Shown here: positions 41,221-52,360 of the stretch, piece after piece | How the letters are laid out: each line of letters starts with the position of its first letter | Numbering within the stretch: the stretch's first letter is position 1 | Assembly (NCBI GenBank): GCA_943736015.1 | Contig: OX031059.1 | Location: 20,212,001 to 20,276,000, forward strand | Direction: 5' to 3' | Source of the DNA: Tridacna crocea | Taxonomy: Eukaryota > Mollusca > Bivalvia > Cardiida > Cardiidae | Length of the DNA stretch: 64,000 bases | Program-made: the position numbers and the translations under genes | Notes under the pieces: model-generated | Databases searched by the model: none | What the model was told of the DNA's origin: nothing | The model's input: the letters and a program-made list of their open reading frames with translations, nothing else

Positions 41221-41400
41221 TTAAAATAAATGCATGTCGGCTAATATTTCAGTTGATTTTTCTCCCCAATATTGTTAAGAAAAGGAATGCGGTAAAATAC
41301 TCAACTTTGAAATATCTTGTGAAGCTTTTTTTTTTCTGGACTGAGAACAGTGTAACATTTAACCGAACCCGAATCTTAGTCGGTTGTATATAGCTCTTAA

Positions 41401-41619
41401 CTCTTTACCAAACGACAAAATTATAGACTTGTCCAAAGTGAAAGTATTTGCAGACGACGAAATAGAAGTGACTAAAAATTTCAAATTGGTTTTGGGAAGG
41501 GAAATAAAACATTGTGGAGAAAGGAGAAAATGCTGGTTACATTCATTTTCTCCATTTCCCACAATGTTTTTAGAAGGCTTTTTTCTTCTTGTTAAAAGTC
41601 GGGATCGTGTGGTAAAGAG
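41401..41619 (-). mobile_element. HPA-1 MITE, loop mutated
   Basis: TTAA at 41397-41400 and 41620-41623. The core right arm begins ATTCATTTTCTCC instead of ACCAGCATTTTC. Confidence 0.83.
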
Positions 41620-41623
41620 TTAA

Positions 41624-42130
41624 AACCAGGGAGTTCAAATCCCAAGCTCAGCCATGCTGTCTTTCATAGGATTGATGATAGTGAATGCCAATAACGACAC
41701 TCTTTTTTTTTTCAATGCTTCATTCTTCAGGTTAGTTAGAACAGGATATTTGTCTTTTGTAAAAAGTTAAAAATGCTAATTCTTTTTCACCTTCCTCCCA
41801 CCCCCAATCAATCCCCCCCCCCCATTACCATTACCACCACCAGCACCGCTACCCGGATATTAACAGTAGACAAAATACTCTATTGACGTATAAAACTCTA
41901 CATTTTCTCGTATAACATAATTTAAATAATAATCTGATATATTTGACATGATTTTGGTCTAAATTTTTGTCGTGCAATAAAGATAGTGATCTTTAGCGCG
42001 GGGGAGGTATACCTGTTTAAAAAAAACCTCTTCAATTATAGTGGGAAAATACCATGCTAAATTTAGATCAAATAGTCATATATACTCATATTGCGATTAG
42101 GGGTATCACCGAAACTATTAACTTTTTTAC
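41624..42130. other. Stretch without supported features
   Basis: Contains a C-rich run (41807-41823) and AT-rich sequence. A box-B-like GTTCAAATCCC lies at 41632, but no box A is seen. Confidence 0.4.
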
Positions 42131-42134
42131 AAAG

Positions 42135-42300
42135 CGATCTCCTAGACGGATGTAGTTTGAAAACATTTTGGGACAGGCAGAAAATGCTGGTTACCAGGAT
42201 TTTTTACCTTTCCCACAGTGTTTACCACGGCCTTTCAGAGGCAGATACTAGCAACAATGTAGTCATAGACTTGCAAAGAGCTATAAAGTTTGGTGGGTTT
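42135..42300 (+). mobile_element. Degenerate HPA copy
   Basis: TTTGAAAACATTTTGGGACA .. GCTGGTTACCAGGATTTTTT .. CCCACAGTGTTTACCACGGC; ends diverged. Confidence 0.5.
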
Positions 42301-42461
42301 AAAGTATTTTAGTTTGGTTCAGAGTCAAGGTTCCTGCGTTGATTGGTGGTAAAGAGTAGCATTCAAAACCTGGATTCTTCGGCCTCGAGATTCACTGGAA
42401 GCGCTTGGTGTTTCGTCGTCCAAGTGTCCTCGGGTAAAACACTTCAAAGCCCTAGCCTAGT

Positions 42462-42994
42462 ACTGGTGAGAGCCAGGACATAAATAAGTATGTAAACTGT
42501 CGCAGTAATACAACTGAAATAGTCTATAGACAAAGCGATATTATTACCCTCACCCTCCGCTTCGTATGGGCGAACATGATTTTTCCGCACTATCTTTTGA
42601 CCTAACTCTTGGTAAAGGGACATTCGGACATTTGAGTAAAGTGTCGTCTCGGATCAGCCTGCGCAGTCCGCTCAGGCTAATCCGAGACGGCACTTCACGT
42701 CTACATTAGATTTTGTCCTTTAGTAGACTTCTGCAGAACAGAAAAAATCATATAAACGGAAAGTGCCGTCTTGGATTAGCCTGCGCGGACTGCGCAGGCT
42801 GATCCGAGACGACACTTTACTCAAATGTCCGAATGTCCCTGTACCAAGAGTTAGGTCAAAAGATAGTGCGGAAAAATCATGTTCGCCCATACGACGCGGA
42901 GGGTGAGGGTAATAATATCGCTTTGTCTATAGACTATTTCAGTTGTATTACTGCGACAGTTTACATACTTATTTATGTCCTGGCTCTCACCAGT
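42462..42994. mobile_element. 533 bp nested inverted repeat built around F3
   Basis: Outer arms of ~150 bp: ACTGGTGAGAGCCAGGACAT .. AACTCTTGGTA against TACCAAGAGTTAGGTCAAAA .. CTGGCTCTCACCAGT. The centre (42616-42840) is an F3 body with two hairpins of its own. F3-type sequence (ACGCAGATGTCCGAATGTCC .. TTGCATGCCAT) resumes outside the right arm to 43046. Confidence 0.75.
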
Positions 42995-43664
42995 CGATAC
43001 ATTACGCAGATGTCCGAATGTCCCTTTTCGCGTGTTGCATGCCATATCGAATGACTAGCATGTAAGTTGCGATTGGTCAAAATGCGTTCAGGTTTATTCG
43101 ACGGACCCTTGCATGCGAGTCGACGAATGTTATTTATCAGGAATGCGCTTCTATTTCCTAAAAGAGATACCTATCAACAATACTGGAAAAGAAATGGCCG
43201 AATTGCGAGCTTGAACCAGTAACCCTTCGTTGTCTACGCATGTCATGTTCTTCAAAATAATGCTTTCAAAAGGCTTTTATCTCAGGGTCGTAAAAACCAG
43301 GGATTGTTTGGTGAATGGTAAAGGACAGTGTGGTTCCTGCATTGGAAACAATCTCTTTCGTTAAAGTGTTTCAAACTATAGAACTACATATCCGTTACGT
43401 TAAAAGATGGACCTCACATCACCCAGTCATTCGTTGAAATTTCTAATGAATGAAAGTATTCAAAAAAAAGTAGGTTAAAGTGGGTAAAATTGGGATTTTA
43501 ATTGTGAAAAGGACGGGCTGTTCTCACAGTGGGGTATCCTTAATTATGGTTGTACTCGGGTGTACCTTGTTTCATTGAGAAAAAAAATCTGTGTGAAATA
43601 AACCTATGATGAGTCATTCAAGATCTGAGTCCAACTTTGGGCTGTTAAGTTTGATACAATGCAG

Positions 43665-43930
43665 TTTTACGGACAGTGTAGATCAAGATTAGGGTCAATA
43701 TTTGCCGACCGTTCTTGGAAACATTTTTAGTATGGTTTTAGATTAAGAAAGTAACACAATTTCTGATTGGCTAAACCATTCAGTTTGGCCAATCAGAAGT
43801 TGTGTAACTTTCTAATTTAGAAAATCCGGGAGAATGATACAAAGAGTGTTCCTGGGAATGCTCGGTGATTATGGACCCAGAATGCACATAACATACAGTC
43901 TGACCGTAGATCTGCATTGCTCGATATCGT
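43665..43930. mobile_element. F6 inserted in an HPB palindrome
   Basis: HPB left arm at 43670-43690 (GGACAGTGTAGATCAAGATT) and right part at 43884-43930 (CATACAGTCTGACCGTAGAT) are separated by an F6 copy at about 43690-43878 (stem AGAAAGTAACACAATTTCTG / AGAAGTTGTGTAACTTTCT). An isolated HPA proximal end lies upstream at 43258-43320. Confidence 0.6.
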
Positions 43931-44104
43931 CTTTTGAATTCCTCGAAATATACGTTAAGATCGTAAAATGTTGGTCTAATTTTTTTTTTTGTTTTGGTAG
44001 TTAAAGAGCTGACTCTCAACTAGACTGGAAAAAAATAAAAACAGAATCATTCAAATCAAAAGCGTTTCAGATTGTAAGTTTAATATGACTCTTAGTTCTG
44101 CCTC

Positions 44105-44420
44105 CCCTAACTCACATATTAAAAAACGGATAACCTTCATGACGTCACATTGGACGAATAACCTTCACGCAAACGTCGATGTTAATCGATATTTAACGAT
44201 GAGTTAGTGAGTCTACACCCCTTTACACTCATATTAAAAGACGAAAACTGTCGAGATTGTCCGAAGAGCCTTTACGAGAACGTCGATGTTGTTCGATATT
44301 TACCGATGAGTTAGTAGAGTGTATAGTCCTTAACTCTCATATTAAAAGACGGAAGCTGCCGAGATTGTCCGAATAGCTGTACAAGAACGTCGATGTTACA
44401 CAATATTTACCGATTAGTTA
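44105..44420. repeat. Three tandem F8-type units
   Basis: About 115 bp units, each with TAACTC(A/T)CATATTAAAA, GTCCGAA(G/T)AGC, AACGTCGATGTT and ATATTTA(A/C)CGAT(G/T)AGTTAG. They correspond to the inverted subterminal motif of the 33156-33963 element. Confidence 0.7.
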
Positions 44421-44454
44421 GAGGTCGCAGATCTCATCCTTTAACTTGGTGAAC

Positions 44455-44587
44455 CTATATTTTGAAGGTTTGAAAACAAAGTGGGAAAAGGAGAAAATGC
44501 TGGATACCAGCAGTTTCTTCTTTTTTTTAACGATATTTACTGTTTAATAATCGGAGTCGCTTCAACGCGGGATTGTTTGGTGAAAGG
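44455..44587. mobile_element. Symmetric HPA recombinant (proximal-proximal)
   Basis: TTAA at 44451-44454 and 44588-44591. Left of the core is a short proximal half (TATTTTGAAGGTTTGAAAAC); right is a minus-type proximal half (GCGGGATTGTTTGGTGAAAG). The distal half is absent from both sides. Confidence 0.55.
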
Positions 44588-44931
44588 TTAAAGAGAGGGA
44601 CCATTTTCAGTCTGTCCAAAACAAAACTGTGAGATCTCGGTGTGGGGGTGGTGTGTCGGCTTCTCAAAATAAAAGTAAGATGATTGGTTAAAGCATTTTG
44701 GTTCAGCCAATCAGATATCGCGTACTTGAAAATTTGGATAATTACAGAGAAAGAGAAGTTGAATGCAGATTGGTTTGAGAATAGTTGAAGAATGACTGGT
44801 GCTAATGGCACCAGAACCTCGAGGATATTGTACATGTATGTCGTTTGCTAAGTGTCACTTTCAATGTTATGTGGCCTGGACGATGGTCATGTGGGAAAGC
44901 TGCCAATGGCTTGGAAAAATGTTATACTTAA

Positions 44932-45469
44932 AGGTGGGTATTTAGAATTTTCACCTCTCACCAAATTAAAAATATATATATATCACTGAAATTTATATGA
45001 AAAAACAATACAAATCATCAATAATTAAGAATAATAAAATTACCAAAAAACTTTTGATGGTATTCCCATAAAAGGCTACGTAGCCTCTTAAGGTATTTTT
45101 AGATTTCGCGCCAAAAATCAAAAGAAGCATTGTGGGAATGTAAAGTGACTTGCACCTGACTAATGACGCTTAAATTCCATAACAAAACAAACATGTCATC
45201 ATTTTCCATAATTTCTTCTTCGGACGCTATGTTTGAAGCGTCATTTTGTGTACTTCCAGTATGTAAATGAGCAAGTTGCTCATCTAAAAATAGACCATGG
45301 TTCCCGTCGGTGTCGACCTGGGCCGTAGTATATCTCTAATTTCTCTTGTTGTCGGATGGTTTTCAACTACTGGGATTTTATGAATGAAAATTAAAAGGCC
45401 TTGGGAGTATAAGGATGAATTGTTTGTATTTTTTGTAAAAAATTCGTCCCAAAATCTGAAGGGCCACCT
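44932..45469 (-). mobile_element. L element, second copy
   Basis: TTAA at 44928-44931 and 45470-45473. AGGTGGGTATTTAGAATTTT at left and GAAGGGCCACCT at right. Shares CATTTACATA(C/T), AGGTCGACACCG and AATCTGAAGGGC blocks with 5281-5820. Confidence 0.75.
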
Positions 45470-45714
45470 TTAAAACCGGTAGAAGAAAATCCAGGGCAGA
45501 TTCTTTTTACCGAGGAATCAAAATCTCACGGTATCAGACATTTTGAATTCAGAATCAATTTGGGTTGAAAAATATCGCCACTATCTCGCAACAATAGATT
45601 ACATACATTTAGCAAGTCATCTGAATCCATGTCCTTTAGGGATCGGCCTGAATGAATTTTTTTCAATCCTTTATCTGCCAAATAAGTAAAATGAAACATT
45701 ATAACCGGTATTAA

Positions 45715-45933
45715 CCCTTTCCAAAACAATCCCTGGTTTTCACGGGTCAGGAATAGAAGGATTTTGAAAACATTGTGGGAAAAGGAGAAAATGCTGGTAA
45801 CCAGCATTTTCTCCTTTTCCCACAATGTTTTCTACCCTATCATAGACAGAAATCATGTTTTCAGCAAGAGTTGAATTGTTGTCCGCAAATGCTTTAATTT
45901 GGTCTAGTCCTAAAGTTGACTGTTTGGGAAAGG
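45715..45933 (+). mobile_element. HPA MITE with CCCTTTCC ends and HPA-1 stem
   Basis: TTAA at 45711-45714 and 45934-45937. Perfect palindrome at about 45765-45833; distal GTTTGGGAAAGGG. Confidence 0.88.
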
Positions 45934-45937
45934 GTTA

Positions 45938-46085
45938 AGAGACACATTTTGCCATTTCAAAGGTATCATCGGGAGAAAAAATAATCTCCATATCGGACAG
46001 TTTAGATCTAAGATCAGACTGCACGTTCTGTGCGGTCTGATCTTGATCTACTCTGGCCGCAAATGTCGCGCTTCGCAGCAAAAAG
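45938..46085 (-). mobile_element. HPB MITE
   Basis: Shares TTAA 45934-45937. Core GTTTAGATCTAAGATCAGAC / GTCTGATCTTGATCTACTC; right end worn. Confidence 0.7.
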
Positions 46086-46108
46086 GTTCACAATACATGG
46101 ATTTTTAA

Positions 46109-46328
46109 CCCTTGCATCAAACCAATCCCAGGTTTAACGACCTTGAGAAGGAAAAAATGCATTTAAAAATGTCTAACGCGGAAAAAATGATTGTTTGTAG
46201 CATTTTTTCCTTTCTCCACAATGTTTTTTACCCTCGTAAAAGCAAATAACATAATCTTAACCACGTTTGATTTGTCGTTTGAAGATACGCTGAATTTTGA
46301 CAAAATTTTATCGGCCGTGGAAAGAACG
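46109..46328 (+). mobile_element. Degenerate HPA copy
   Basis: TTAA 46105-46108 then CCCTTGCATCAAACCAATCC; loop TTTGTAGCA; distal side GTCGTTTGAAGATACGCTGA. Confidence 0.6.
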
Positions 46329-46407
46329 AGGTGCAGTTTGCTGAATTGAAAAAAAATTGTATTTAACTTCCGCGTTAACATGAACACTTTGTCCCATAGA
46401 CAAAAGT

Positions 46408-46495
46408 CAATGCGCCTTTGCAGACAGTGTGGATTCAAGATGAGACTGCTCAGAACTTGCAGTATCATCTTGTATCTATACTTTCTGATACGTCA
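46408..46495 (+). mobile_element. Degenerate HPB core
   Basis: CAGTGTGGATTCAAGATGAG / CAGTATCATCTTGTATCTAT arms. Confidence 0.5.
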
Positions 46496-46784
46496 CGAAT
46501 TTTTTTCGGTGTAAAAATCTGAAATATATGATTTTTTGGGGGGTGTTTTACTTAAGATGGAAATTTGCATTTTGTTTATTCAGTAGTTTAGGGGGCTTAT
46601 AAAAGGATAGAATTATAGGCTTGTTATGCACTTTATTCACATTTCTTGTTGTTTTTTTTTTTTCAACTTATTACAGTTGTGGTATAAACTTTAAACAGGG
46701 TTTTCGTTTTAAAAAAATGTGTAGGAGTTATAGCGTCTGTCGGCTCTAACCTACATATGGAACACGATGCCATTTTAAAACGAT

Positions 46785-47050
46785 ATGGCTTGCAACACTC
46801 TAAAAGGGACACTCGGACATTTGCGTAAAGTGTCGTTTCGGATCAGCCTGCGCAGTCCGCGCAGGCTGATCCGAGACGGCACTTTACGTCTACATTAGAT
46901 TTTGTGCTACAGTAGACATGCGCAAAACAGAAGATGACATAAAAACGGAAAGTGTCGTCTTGGATTAGCCTGCACGGAGTGCACAGGTTGATCCGAGACG
47001 ACACTTTACGCAGATGTCCGAATGCCCCCTTTTCGCGTGGTGCAAGCCAT
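46785..47050. mobile_element. F3 element
   Basis: ATGGCTTGCAACACTC / GTGGTGCAAGCCAT ends. First hairpin TCGGATCAGCCTGCGCAGTC is perfect; second hairpin (TTAGCCTGCACGGAGTGCAC) is mutated. Most complete F3 copy in the window. Confidence 0.85.
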
Positions 47051-47054
47051 TATG

Positions 47055-47580
47055 GAGCTACGCATGTCATGTTCTTCGAGGATTCGACCTGTCTGCTCTG
47101 ACGCATCATCAATCTCATATACATGGAAAACGGTGGGCTTATAAACCAAGCCTGCATGCAGGGAACTTGTTTTAACCCTTTCCCAAACGATAAACTTTTG
47201 GACTAGACCAAATTGAAAGCATTTGCAGGCGACAATTCAACTCTTGTTGAAAAGACTATTTCTGTCTATAATAGGGTAGAAAACATTGTGGGAAAAGGAG
47301 AAAATGCTGGTTACCAGCATTTTCTCCTTTTCCCATAATGTTTTCAAAAGGCTACTATTCAAATCCCGTAAAAACCAGGGATTGTTTTGGAAAGGGTTAA
47401 TGAATGACCGGTGCAAAGGTTACATGCTATTTCATCATAGCCGAATGAACCACACCAGTTAAATTTTATTGAGTAAATGTTTATTTAATTGTGAAGTTCA
47501 AAGTAACGGTTGAAAAGGAAAATGAGTCCGGTTCTGTGCCCGGAATGCCCAAAGTAGATAGATTTGTAGAATGCTATTGG
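47055..47580 (+). repeat. F9 copy split by HPA
   Basis: CATGTCATGTTCTTCGAGGA at left and TTTTATTGAGTAAATGTTTA, GAATGCCCAAAGTAGATAGA at right flank the HPA copy at 47176-47396. Confidence 0.7.
47176..47396 (-). mobile_element. HPA MITE with CCCTTTCCCAAAC ends
   Basis: TTAA at 47172-47175 and 47397-47400; palindrome at about 47278-47345. Confidence 0.88.
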
Positions 47581-47679
47581 AAGATAATGATGTGGGGCAC
47601 GTAAACACAAGTGTTCGCATGTTAATAAATTCTTCTGTGCATACAATCAATTCATATATCCATGTATACAGAGAGAGAT

Positions 47680-47714
<35 letters not shown>

Positions 47715-47750
47715 GTACGGACAAAAAAGACAATCGGGCGCGCGGGCCAA

Positions 47751-48283
47751 CATCTTCGCAAACCAAGGATACTAACCACTTTGTTCGTTACGTACCTTGG
47801 CCGCTCGCCTCTTTAAAAATCGAAACACCCGCTGCGCCACCTGTCGAATATCACGAGTTGCGTAACCTTTGCTGATGTTATTTCTGACAAATCAAAATGC
47901 TCGTAATAAAATTTGTTGGTTATGCATCAAATATGGCTGGGCTTTCGGATTCATCACACCAAAACAAGACGAACAGACGCAATCATTTGGCTATGGAACC
48001 CGTCCTAATACTTCACATAATTGATCGTAAACAAAAAAAAAACTCACTAAATATCGATCGTCTACTCTTTTTTGGCAAATTTCGTCACAAACACGACAAC
48101 TTTCGTTTTTGATGGGCGCCGCCATTATTGTTTTCTGTTTTGCGAAAGATTTCTTGTTACGGATGGTTTGATTGGACGCGATGGGTTTTGATCGCATCCA
48201 ATGAAAAGGCGCAGCGGGACTTCGATTTTTAAAGAGGCGAGCGGCCAAGGGTACTACCCTAGTATCCTTGGCTTGCGAAGATG
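47751..48283. mobile_element. MULE-like MITE with 9 bp target duplication
   Basis: Long inverted ends of ~85 bp starting CATCTTCGCA(A/G)(A/G)CCAAGGATAC and containing GCTCGCCTCTTTAAAAATCG. Flanked on both sides by GCGGGCCAA (47742-47750 and 48284-48292). Long inverted ends with a 9 bp duplication are typical of Mutator-like elements. No transposase inside; a (GA)n tract precedes it. Confidence 0.85.
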
Positions 48284-48464
48284 GCGGGCCAACAGATGGA
48301 CAGACAGCGGACGAACACACAATATTTGTTTCCTGGTCGCCAGGTTCCAAGCCTGTTCGTTCCAAAACTAACGAGTGCCTCATTTGCTATAGTTTATATG
48401 CATTACTTTCATAATGGTTAGTACACTATTTATAACAAGTTTATTTTACAAAACACTTCTTTAT

Positions 48465-48688
48465 CTCTTTACCACATGAGAAAATTTTAGACTGGTCCAA
48501 ATTTAAAGCATTTGCAGACGACAAAATAAAGATGACTGAAAAATTGAAATTTGTTCTGGGAAGGGTAGAAAACACTGTGGGAAAAGGAGAAAATGCTGGT
48601 TACCAGCATTTTCTCCTTTTCCCACAGTGTTTTCAAAAGGCTTCTTTCTCAGGGGCGTCAAAAGTAGGGATTGTGTGGTAATATAGGG
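48465..48688 (-). mobile_element. HPA-1 MITE with CACTG/CAGTG stem
   Basis: CTCTTTACCACATGAGAAAA to GTGTGGTAATATAGGG; right TTAA 48689-48692. AACACTGTGGG / CCCACAGTGTT base matched in both arms. Confidence 0.87.
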
Positions 48689-48824
48689 TTAATTCACGTT
48701 TTTGAGGTCGTTAACATTCGCAGAGGCCCGAAAAATGCTTTAACGCCCGAGTGCGAAGCACGAGGGTGTTTAAGTATTTTGAGGGCCTCTGCGAATGTTA
48801 ACGACCGAAAAAAACGTGAATTAA
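48689..48824. repeat. Palindrome TTAATTCACG..CGTGAATTAA
   Basis: Arms TTAATTCACGTTTTTGAGGT / ACCGAAAAAAACGTGAATTAA with inner GTTAACATTCGCAGAGGCCC / GGGCCTCTGCGAATGTTAAC. Its first TTAA closes the HPA copy. Confidence 0.75.
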
Positions 48825-49557
48825 CGCTATTATTGCATAAAGTAAAGGTATTCTAACAATAATTTGCACAGATAGCAAAAATATTTCCATAGAAATGCAA
48901 ATAAGCGAATTTCAAATGTACTGTACGCAAATGGGTCAAAACCGGAAGTCGGCAAAGAAGTTTTTGTTACGATTAGGAAAGGGCCGTTAGTCCTGTATGC
49001 CAGTTTTGATTCTCTCGCTGTAAATACACTTTTATTGATTTTTAATACACACTGGACTTATGTGGAATAAACTTGAACACATTTGGACGATTACAACTAG
49101 GATGAATGCGTGGATATAAATTTCTGTAACTGAAGGCGACAGAGGGTTCGATATACATCAAGCGAGGAGGACCGATCACGTTAAAAAGTGGGTGGGATGT
49201 AGCTGGTTTAGAGTACATTTCACGGGTGAATTTTTGTTCAGATCTCGATTAAACTGAGATTCTGTGCAAAGGTTTGTTTGTGGTGTACTAATATCGTCAA
49301 AGACATGCCATGGAAAGGATCGAATATGGTACGAATTCCTACAGTTTGATGGTCGGAGTCTAGGGAAAATCTGAAAAGGACAAACGTTGTTTACAAGGTA
49401 GGCCCGAATCGAGGATATTGATAGTACAAACCCGGGCGTTAACGGCGCGTGAATTTACTGATTAATACACGTTTTCTCCCGATAACCGCCCGGTTTTTAC
49501 CCGTTAATACATGCTTATAACGGCCCGAAAAGGCACGTTTTATGCAATAATGGGTTA
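48822..49557. mobile_element. Putative foldback element
   Basis: TAACGCTATTATTGCATAAA at left is inverted as TTTTATGCAATAATGGGTTA at right. The right end shows repeated CCCG/GTTAA(C/T) motifs. No coding segment; boundaries uncertain. Confidence 0.4.
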
Positions 49558-50415
49558 TACATGACGTCCATGCACTTTGCACTTCTGACGTCAAGTTTAT
49601 TGTGAAATTTTTCCATTACATGTCTGCATGTTCCACAACTATTTTCTTAAATTTCCCTCTTTACTGTAGCTTTTAAGTCCTAAGTACTCGCTGACATAGG
49701 GCTGTAAAACTTTTATGAAGCACAGCGCAAAAAAAAGATGTCTAGAGGATCAAACTGTGAAGCCGTTTTTTGAAAGAAATGATTTTCGTAAGAAAGCTTT
49801 GGAAAATTATTCAGTTATGCTTCTGGTAATTTCTTGCGTGGTCACATTCTGCTGAAACCAAACGCATGCATAGTACACATGTCTTCAATGTTATTACTTT
49901 TCCTTTTGGCAGTGGAATGAAATTCTTCCTCAGAAGGCTCAGAAAGCCGTCGTCATTTACATTGTTGGCATTGTCCTCGACACTTACTAAAAATATTGGA
50001 ATTGCAATAGTGTCTGCAGCCCATGAAGTAATTGTCTCATTCTATAGCTATTTTTCAATATGATATTCTGATTTCTCTGTTGACCTAAACCCAGTTTGTT
50101 GCTTGTGAACTAAGCCTGTACGCTCCTAAAATATTTTTTTGTCAAAGAGTTGACGTTATTTAAGTTCCCAGAGTTTATGTTATGAAGGACGGTTGTGAAA
50201 AGGACTTGTCAGAAAAAAAAAATGTTATATATCAACAAAATTAAAGAAATGTCTGTGTGTTATATATATCACATGAAACTGGTTATGTCTTCAAAACATA
50301 GTGGCTTTTCATTTATTTTAAACGCACATGCGTAAAAAATATTAATGTTTAGAATCAGGAGGAGATATCAAAGAACCCTGTGTATACGTAAAACGCCAAA
50401 AATACAGACTTATAC
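49558..50415. other. Stretch without supported features
   Basis: No repeat family recognised. A 65-residue frame at 49866-50063 has no identifiable domain. Confidence 0.45.
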
Positions 50416-50419
50416 ACCT

Positions 50420-50542
50420 TGTAAGCACTTGAAGCATTTGCAGGTAACAAAGAAACTGGGACTCAAACGATAAAATGGAAGACGTTGTTTTCAAAAACCT
50501 TTTTACTTTGGGTTTTAGAAACTCGGCATTGTTTAGTAACGG
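50420..50542 (-). mobile_element. HPA copy with the palindrome deleted
   Basis: GCATTTGCAGGTAACAAAGA distal part and CAAAAACC..GTTTAGTAACGG proximal part are joined across GACGTTGTTTTC. The whole stem-loop is missing. TTAA 50543-50546. Confidence 0.6.
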
Positions 50543-50703
50543 TTAAACGCATAATCCATCCCATGATAGGGACAATGTGTCATATAAGTTGTCACTTTTT
50601 TTTTTCTAATTTACGATACTTATCTACATTTCTATTAGCTAAGCAGAGCTGCTTGAGAGATTAAGCCTTGTAAATATATCGCTGAAAAGACCTGTCTTCG
50701 TAA

Positions 50704-50924
50704 CTATTTACCAAACGACAAAATTTTAGGCTTGTCCTACTTGAAAGCATTTGCAGAGGACAAAATAAATGTGACTCAAAAATTGAAAGTTGATTTTAGA
50801 AGAGTAGAAAACATTGTGGGAAAAGGAGAAAATGCTGGTTACCAGCATTTTCTCCTTTTCTCACAATGATTTCAGAAGGCTTCTTCCTCTTGGTCCTAAA
50901 AACCAGGGATGGTTTGGTAAAGGG
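50704..50924 (-). mobile_element. HPA-1 MITE
   Basis: CTATTTACCAAACGACAAAA to GGTTTGGTAAAGGG; palindrome at about 50808-50872; right TTAA 50925-50928. From here to 51368 only AT-rich sequence. Confidence 0.87.
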
Positions 50925-51372
50925 TTAAAGAAAAAAAAAATATGTAACAGAATATATTACTTCTGAGTTGTTGATTTTTTTTTTTGCACTGTAAGTTGAT
51001 GCTTTAGGTCATATCACAATGGTTACGATGAATAACACACTTCTGTCACAATATTTTCAAAATTATCAACTATCTGAGGGCAACAAACTCACTGAAACAT
51101 TAAAATAATTAGCAAACTTGTGGGAAGACATTGAGAATTTATTTTTTAAATGTTAACGTTTAGTTGTATTAGGATCTTCTGTCACAATTTTTTTCTTTAA
51201 GGTCTTCAACTGTCAGATTTTTTGCTCACATGTTAATTGGTTTAAGAACATTGTCAGTAGGTATTATATTTTCTCTTTCTTTTTTTCAATTATAAGCTGA
51301 AGATGTATTACACACGTATATTATAATTTTCTCAAGAGTTGTTAACTGCAGGAGCTTATAAATTGTTGTTAA

Positions 51373-51574
51373 CTCTTTACCACACCAGAAAATTTTACAC
51401 TGGTCCAAATTGAAAGCATTTGCAGACAACAAAATAAAGGTGATAAAAAATAGAAATTTGTTTTGGGAAGGGTAGAAAACACTGTTGGTTACCAACATTT
51501 TCTCCTTTTCCCATAGTGTTTTCAAAAGGCTTCTTTCTCAGGGGCGTCAAAAGTAGGGATTGTGTGGTAATGGG
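51373..51574 (-). mobile_element. HPA-1 MITE with partial left-arm deletion
   Basis: TTAA at 51369-51372 and 51575-51578. AAAACACTG joins directly to TTGGTTACCAACATTTTCTC, so ~20 bp of the left arm is lost and the loop is kept. Confidence 0.83.
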
Positions 51575-51789
51575 TTAATATGTCACTCATTGTACAAAAT
51601 TGTTGAATATTATGTAAGTGTATACGGGTCAGAGGCCTAAATACTTGAAGAAAGGTATATTGCTTGATTGATTGATTGGTTAGTGTAACTACACGTGATT
51701 TTCCCTGGCTTTCTCACACCATTACTGTCACAACTTTCTTTCCAAGTCTTTGACTACTTTTCATGTATCAGAGACGAAAAGTCGCCGAA

Positions 51790-51890
51790 AGGAATGCTAT
51801 ATCGGTACCTCAGTGGCATATCCAGCCTGCTACCACCTGGTTACCAGTCAGATACTCTAACTACTTAGCTAGCCTGCAGGTCACTGAATT
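51790..51890 (-). repeat. tRNA-derived SINE head
   Basis: On the minus strand: TAGCTAAGTAGTTAGAGTAT, CTGACTGGTAACCAGGTGG, then a degraded box B (GGCTGGATATGCC). The D arm and anticodon arm resemble tRNA-Thr. Confidence 0.45.
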
Positions 51891-52094
51891 CTTGAAAAGA
51901 GGCTCACCTATTAGGTAGTCTTCCGAAGAAGAAAATGTTCTCTTTATTCCTTTTGAAACCCACATCTTGCGAAATGAAAAAATTGTTTCAATACCATCTG
52001 CCTTTGGCCCATTGCGTCAGGTAATAAAAATATGACCAATTTTATTCAATTTCAGTTGGGATTGTGAAATTGTATTAGCCCCTTAACAAATAAT

Positions 52095-52292
52095 TTCGTG
52101 TTTTATAGACCCTGATGGAGAAAGCATTTGAAAACGTTTTGGTTAAAAAAGAAAACTATGTTCGAGAGCGTTTCCTCCTTTCACCACAGTGTTTTTTTGT
52201 CGTAGGTACAATTTACACCTTTGTGCCATGGAACATTTATCTTCTTCAGATGCTTTCAGTTTCTTGTCTCTTTTTTTCTTCGTTATGTAAAG
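52095..52292 (+). mobile_element. Degenerate HPA copy
   Basis: GACCCTGATGGAGAAAGCAT, TTTGAAAACGTTTTGG; weak core; CTTCAGATGCTTTCAGTTTC distal remnant. Confidence 0.5.
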
Positions 52293-52325
52293 AGTTTTCG
52301 AGGAGACGTTGCTATACACTGAACA

Positions 52326-52360
52326 CGTTAAAGAACCAGGCAAAGTTAGGATGAGTTTTT
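52326..52360 (+). repeat. SINE-like 3' segment
   Basis: CACGTTAAAGAACCAGGCAA matches a segment found on the opposite strand at 59186-59276. Family not named. Confidence 0.4.
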
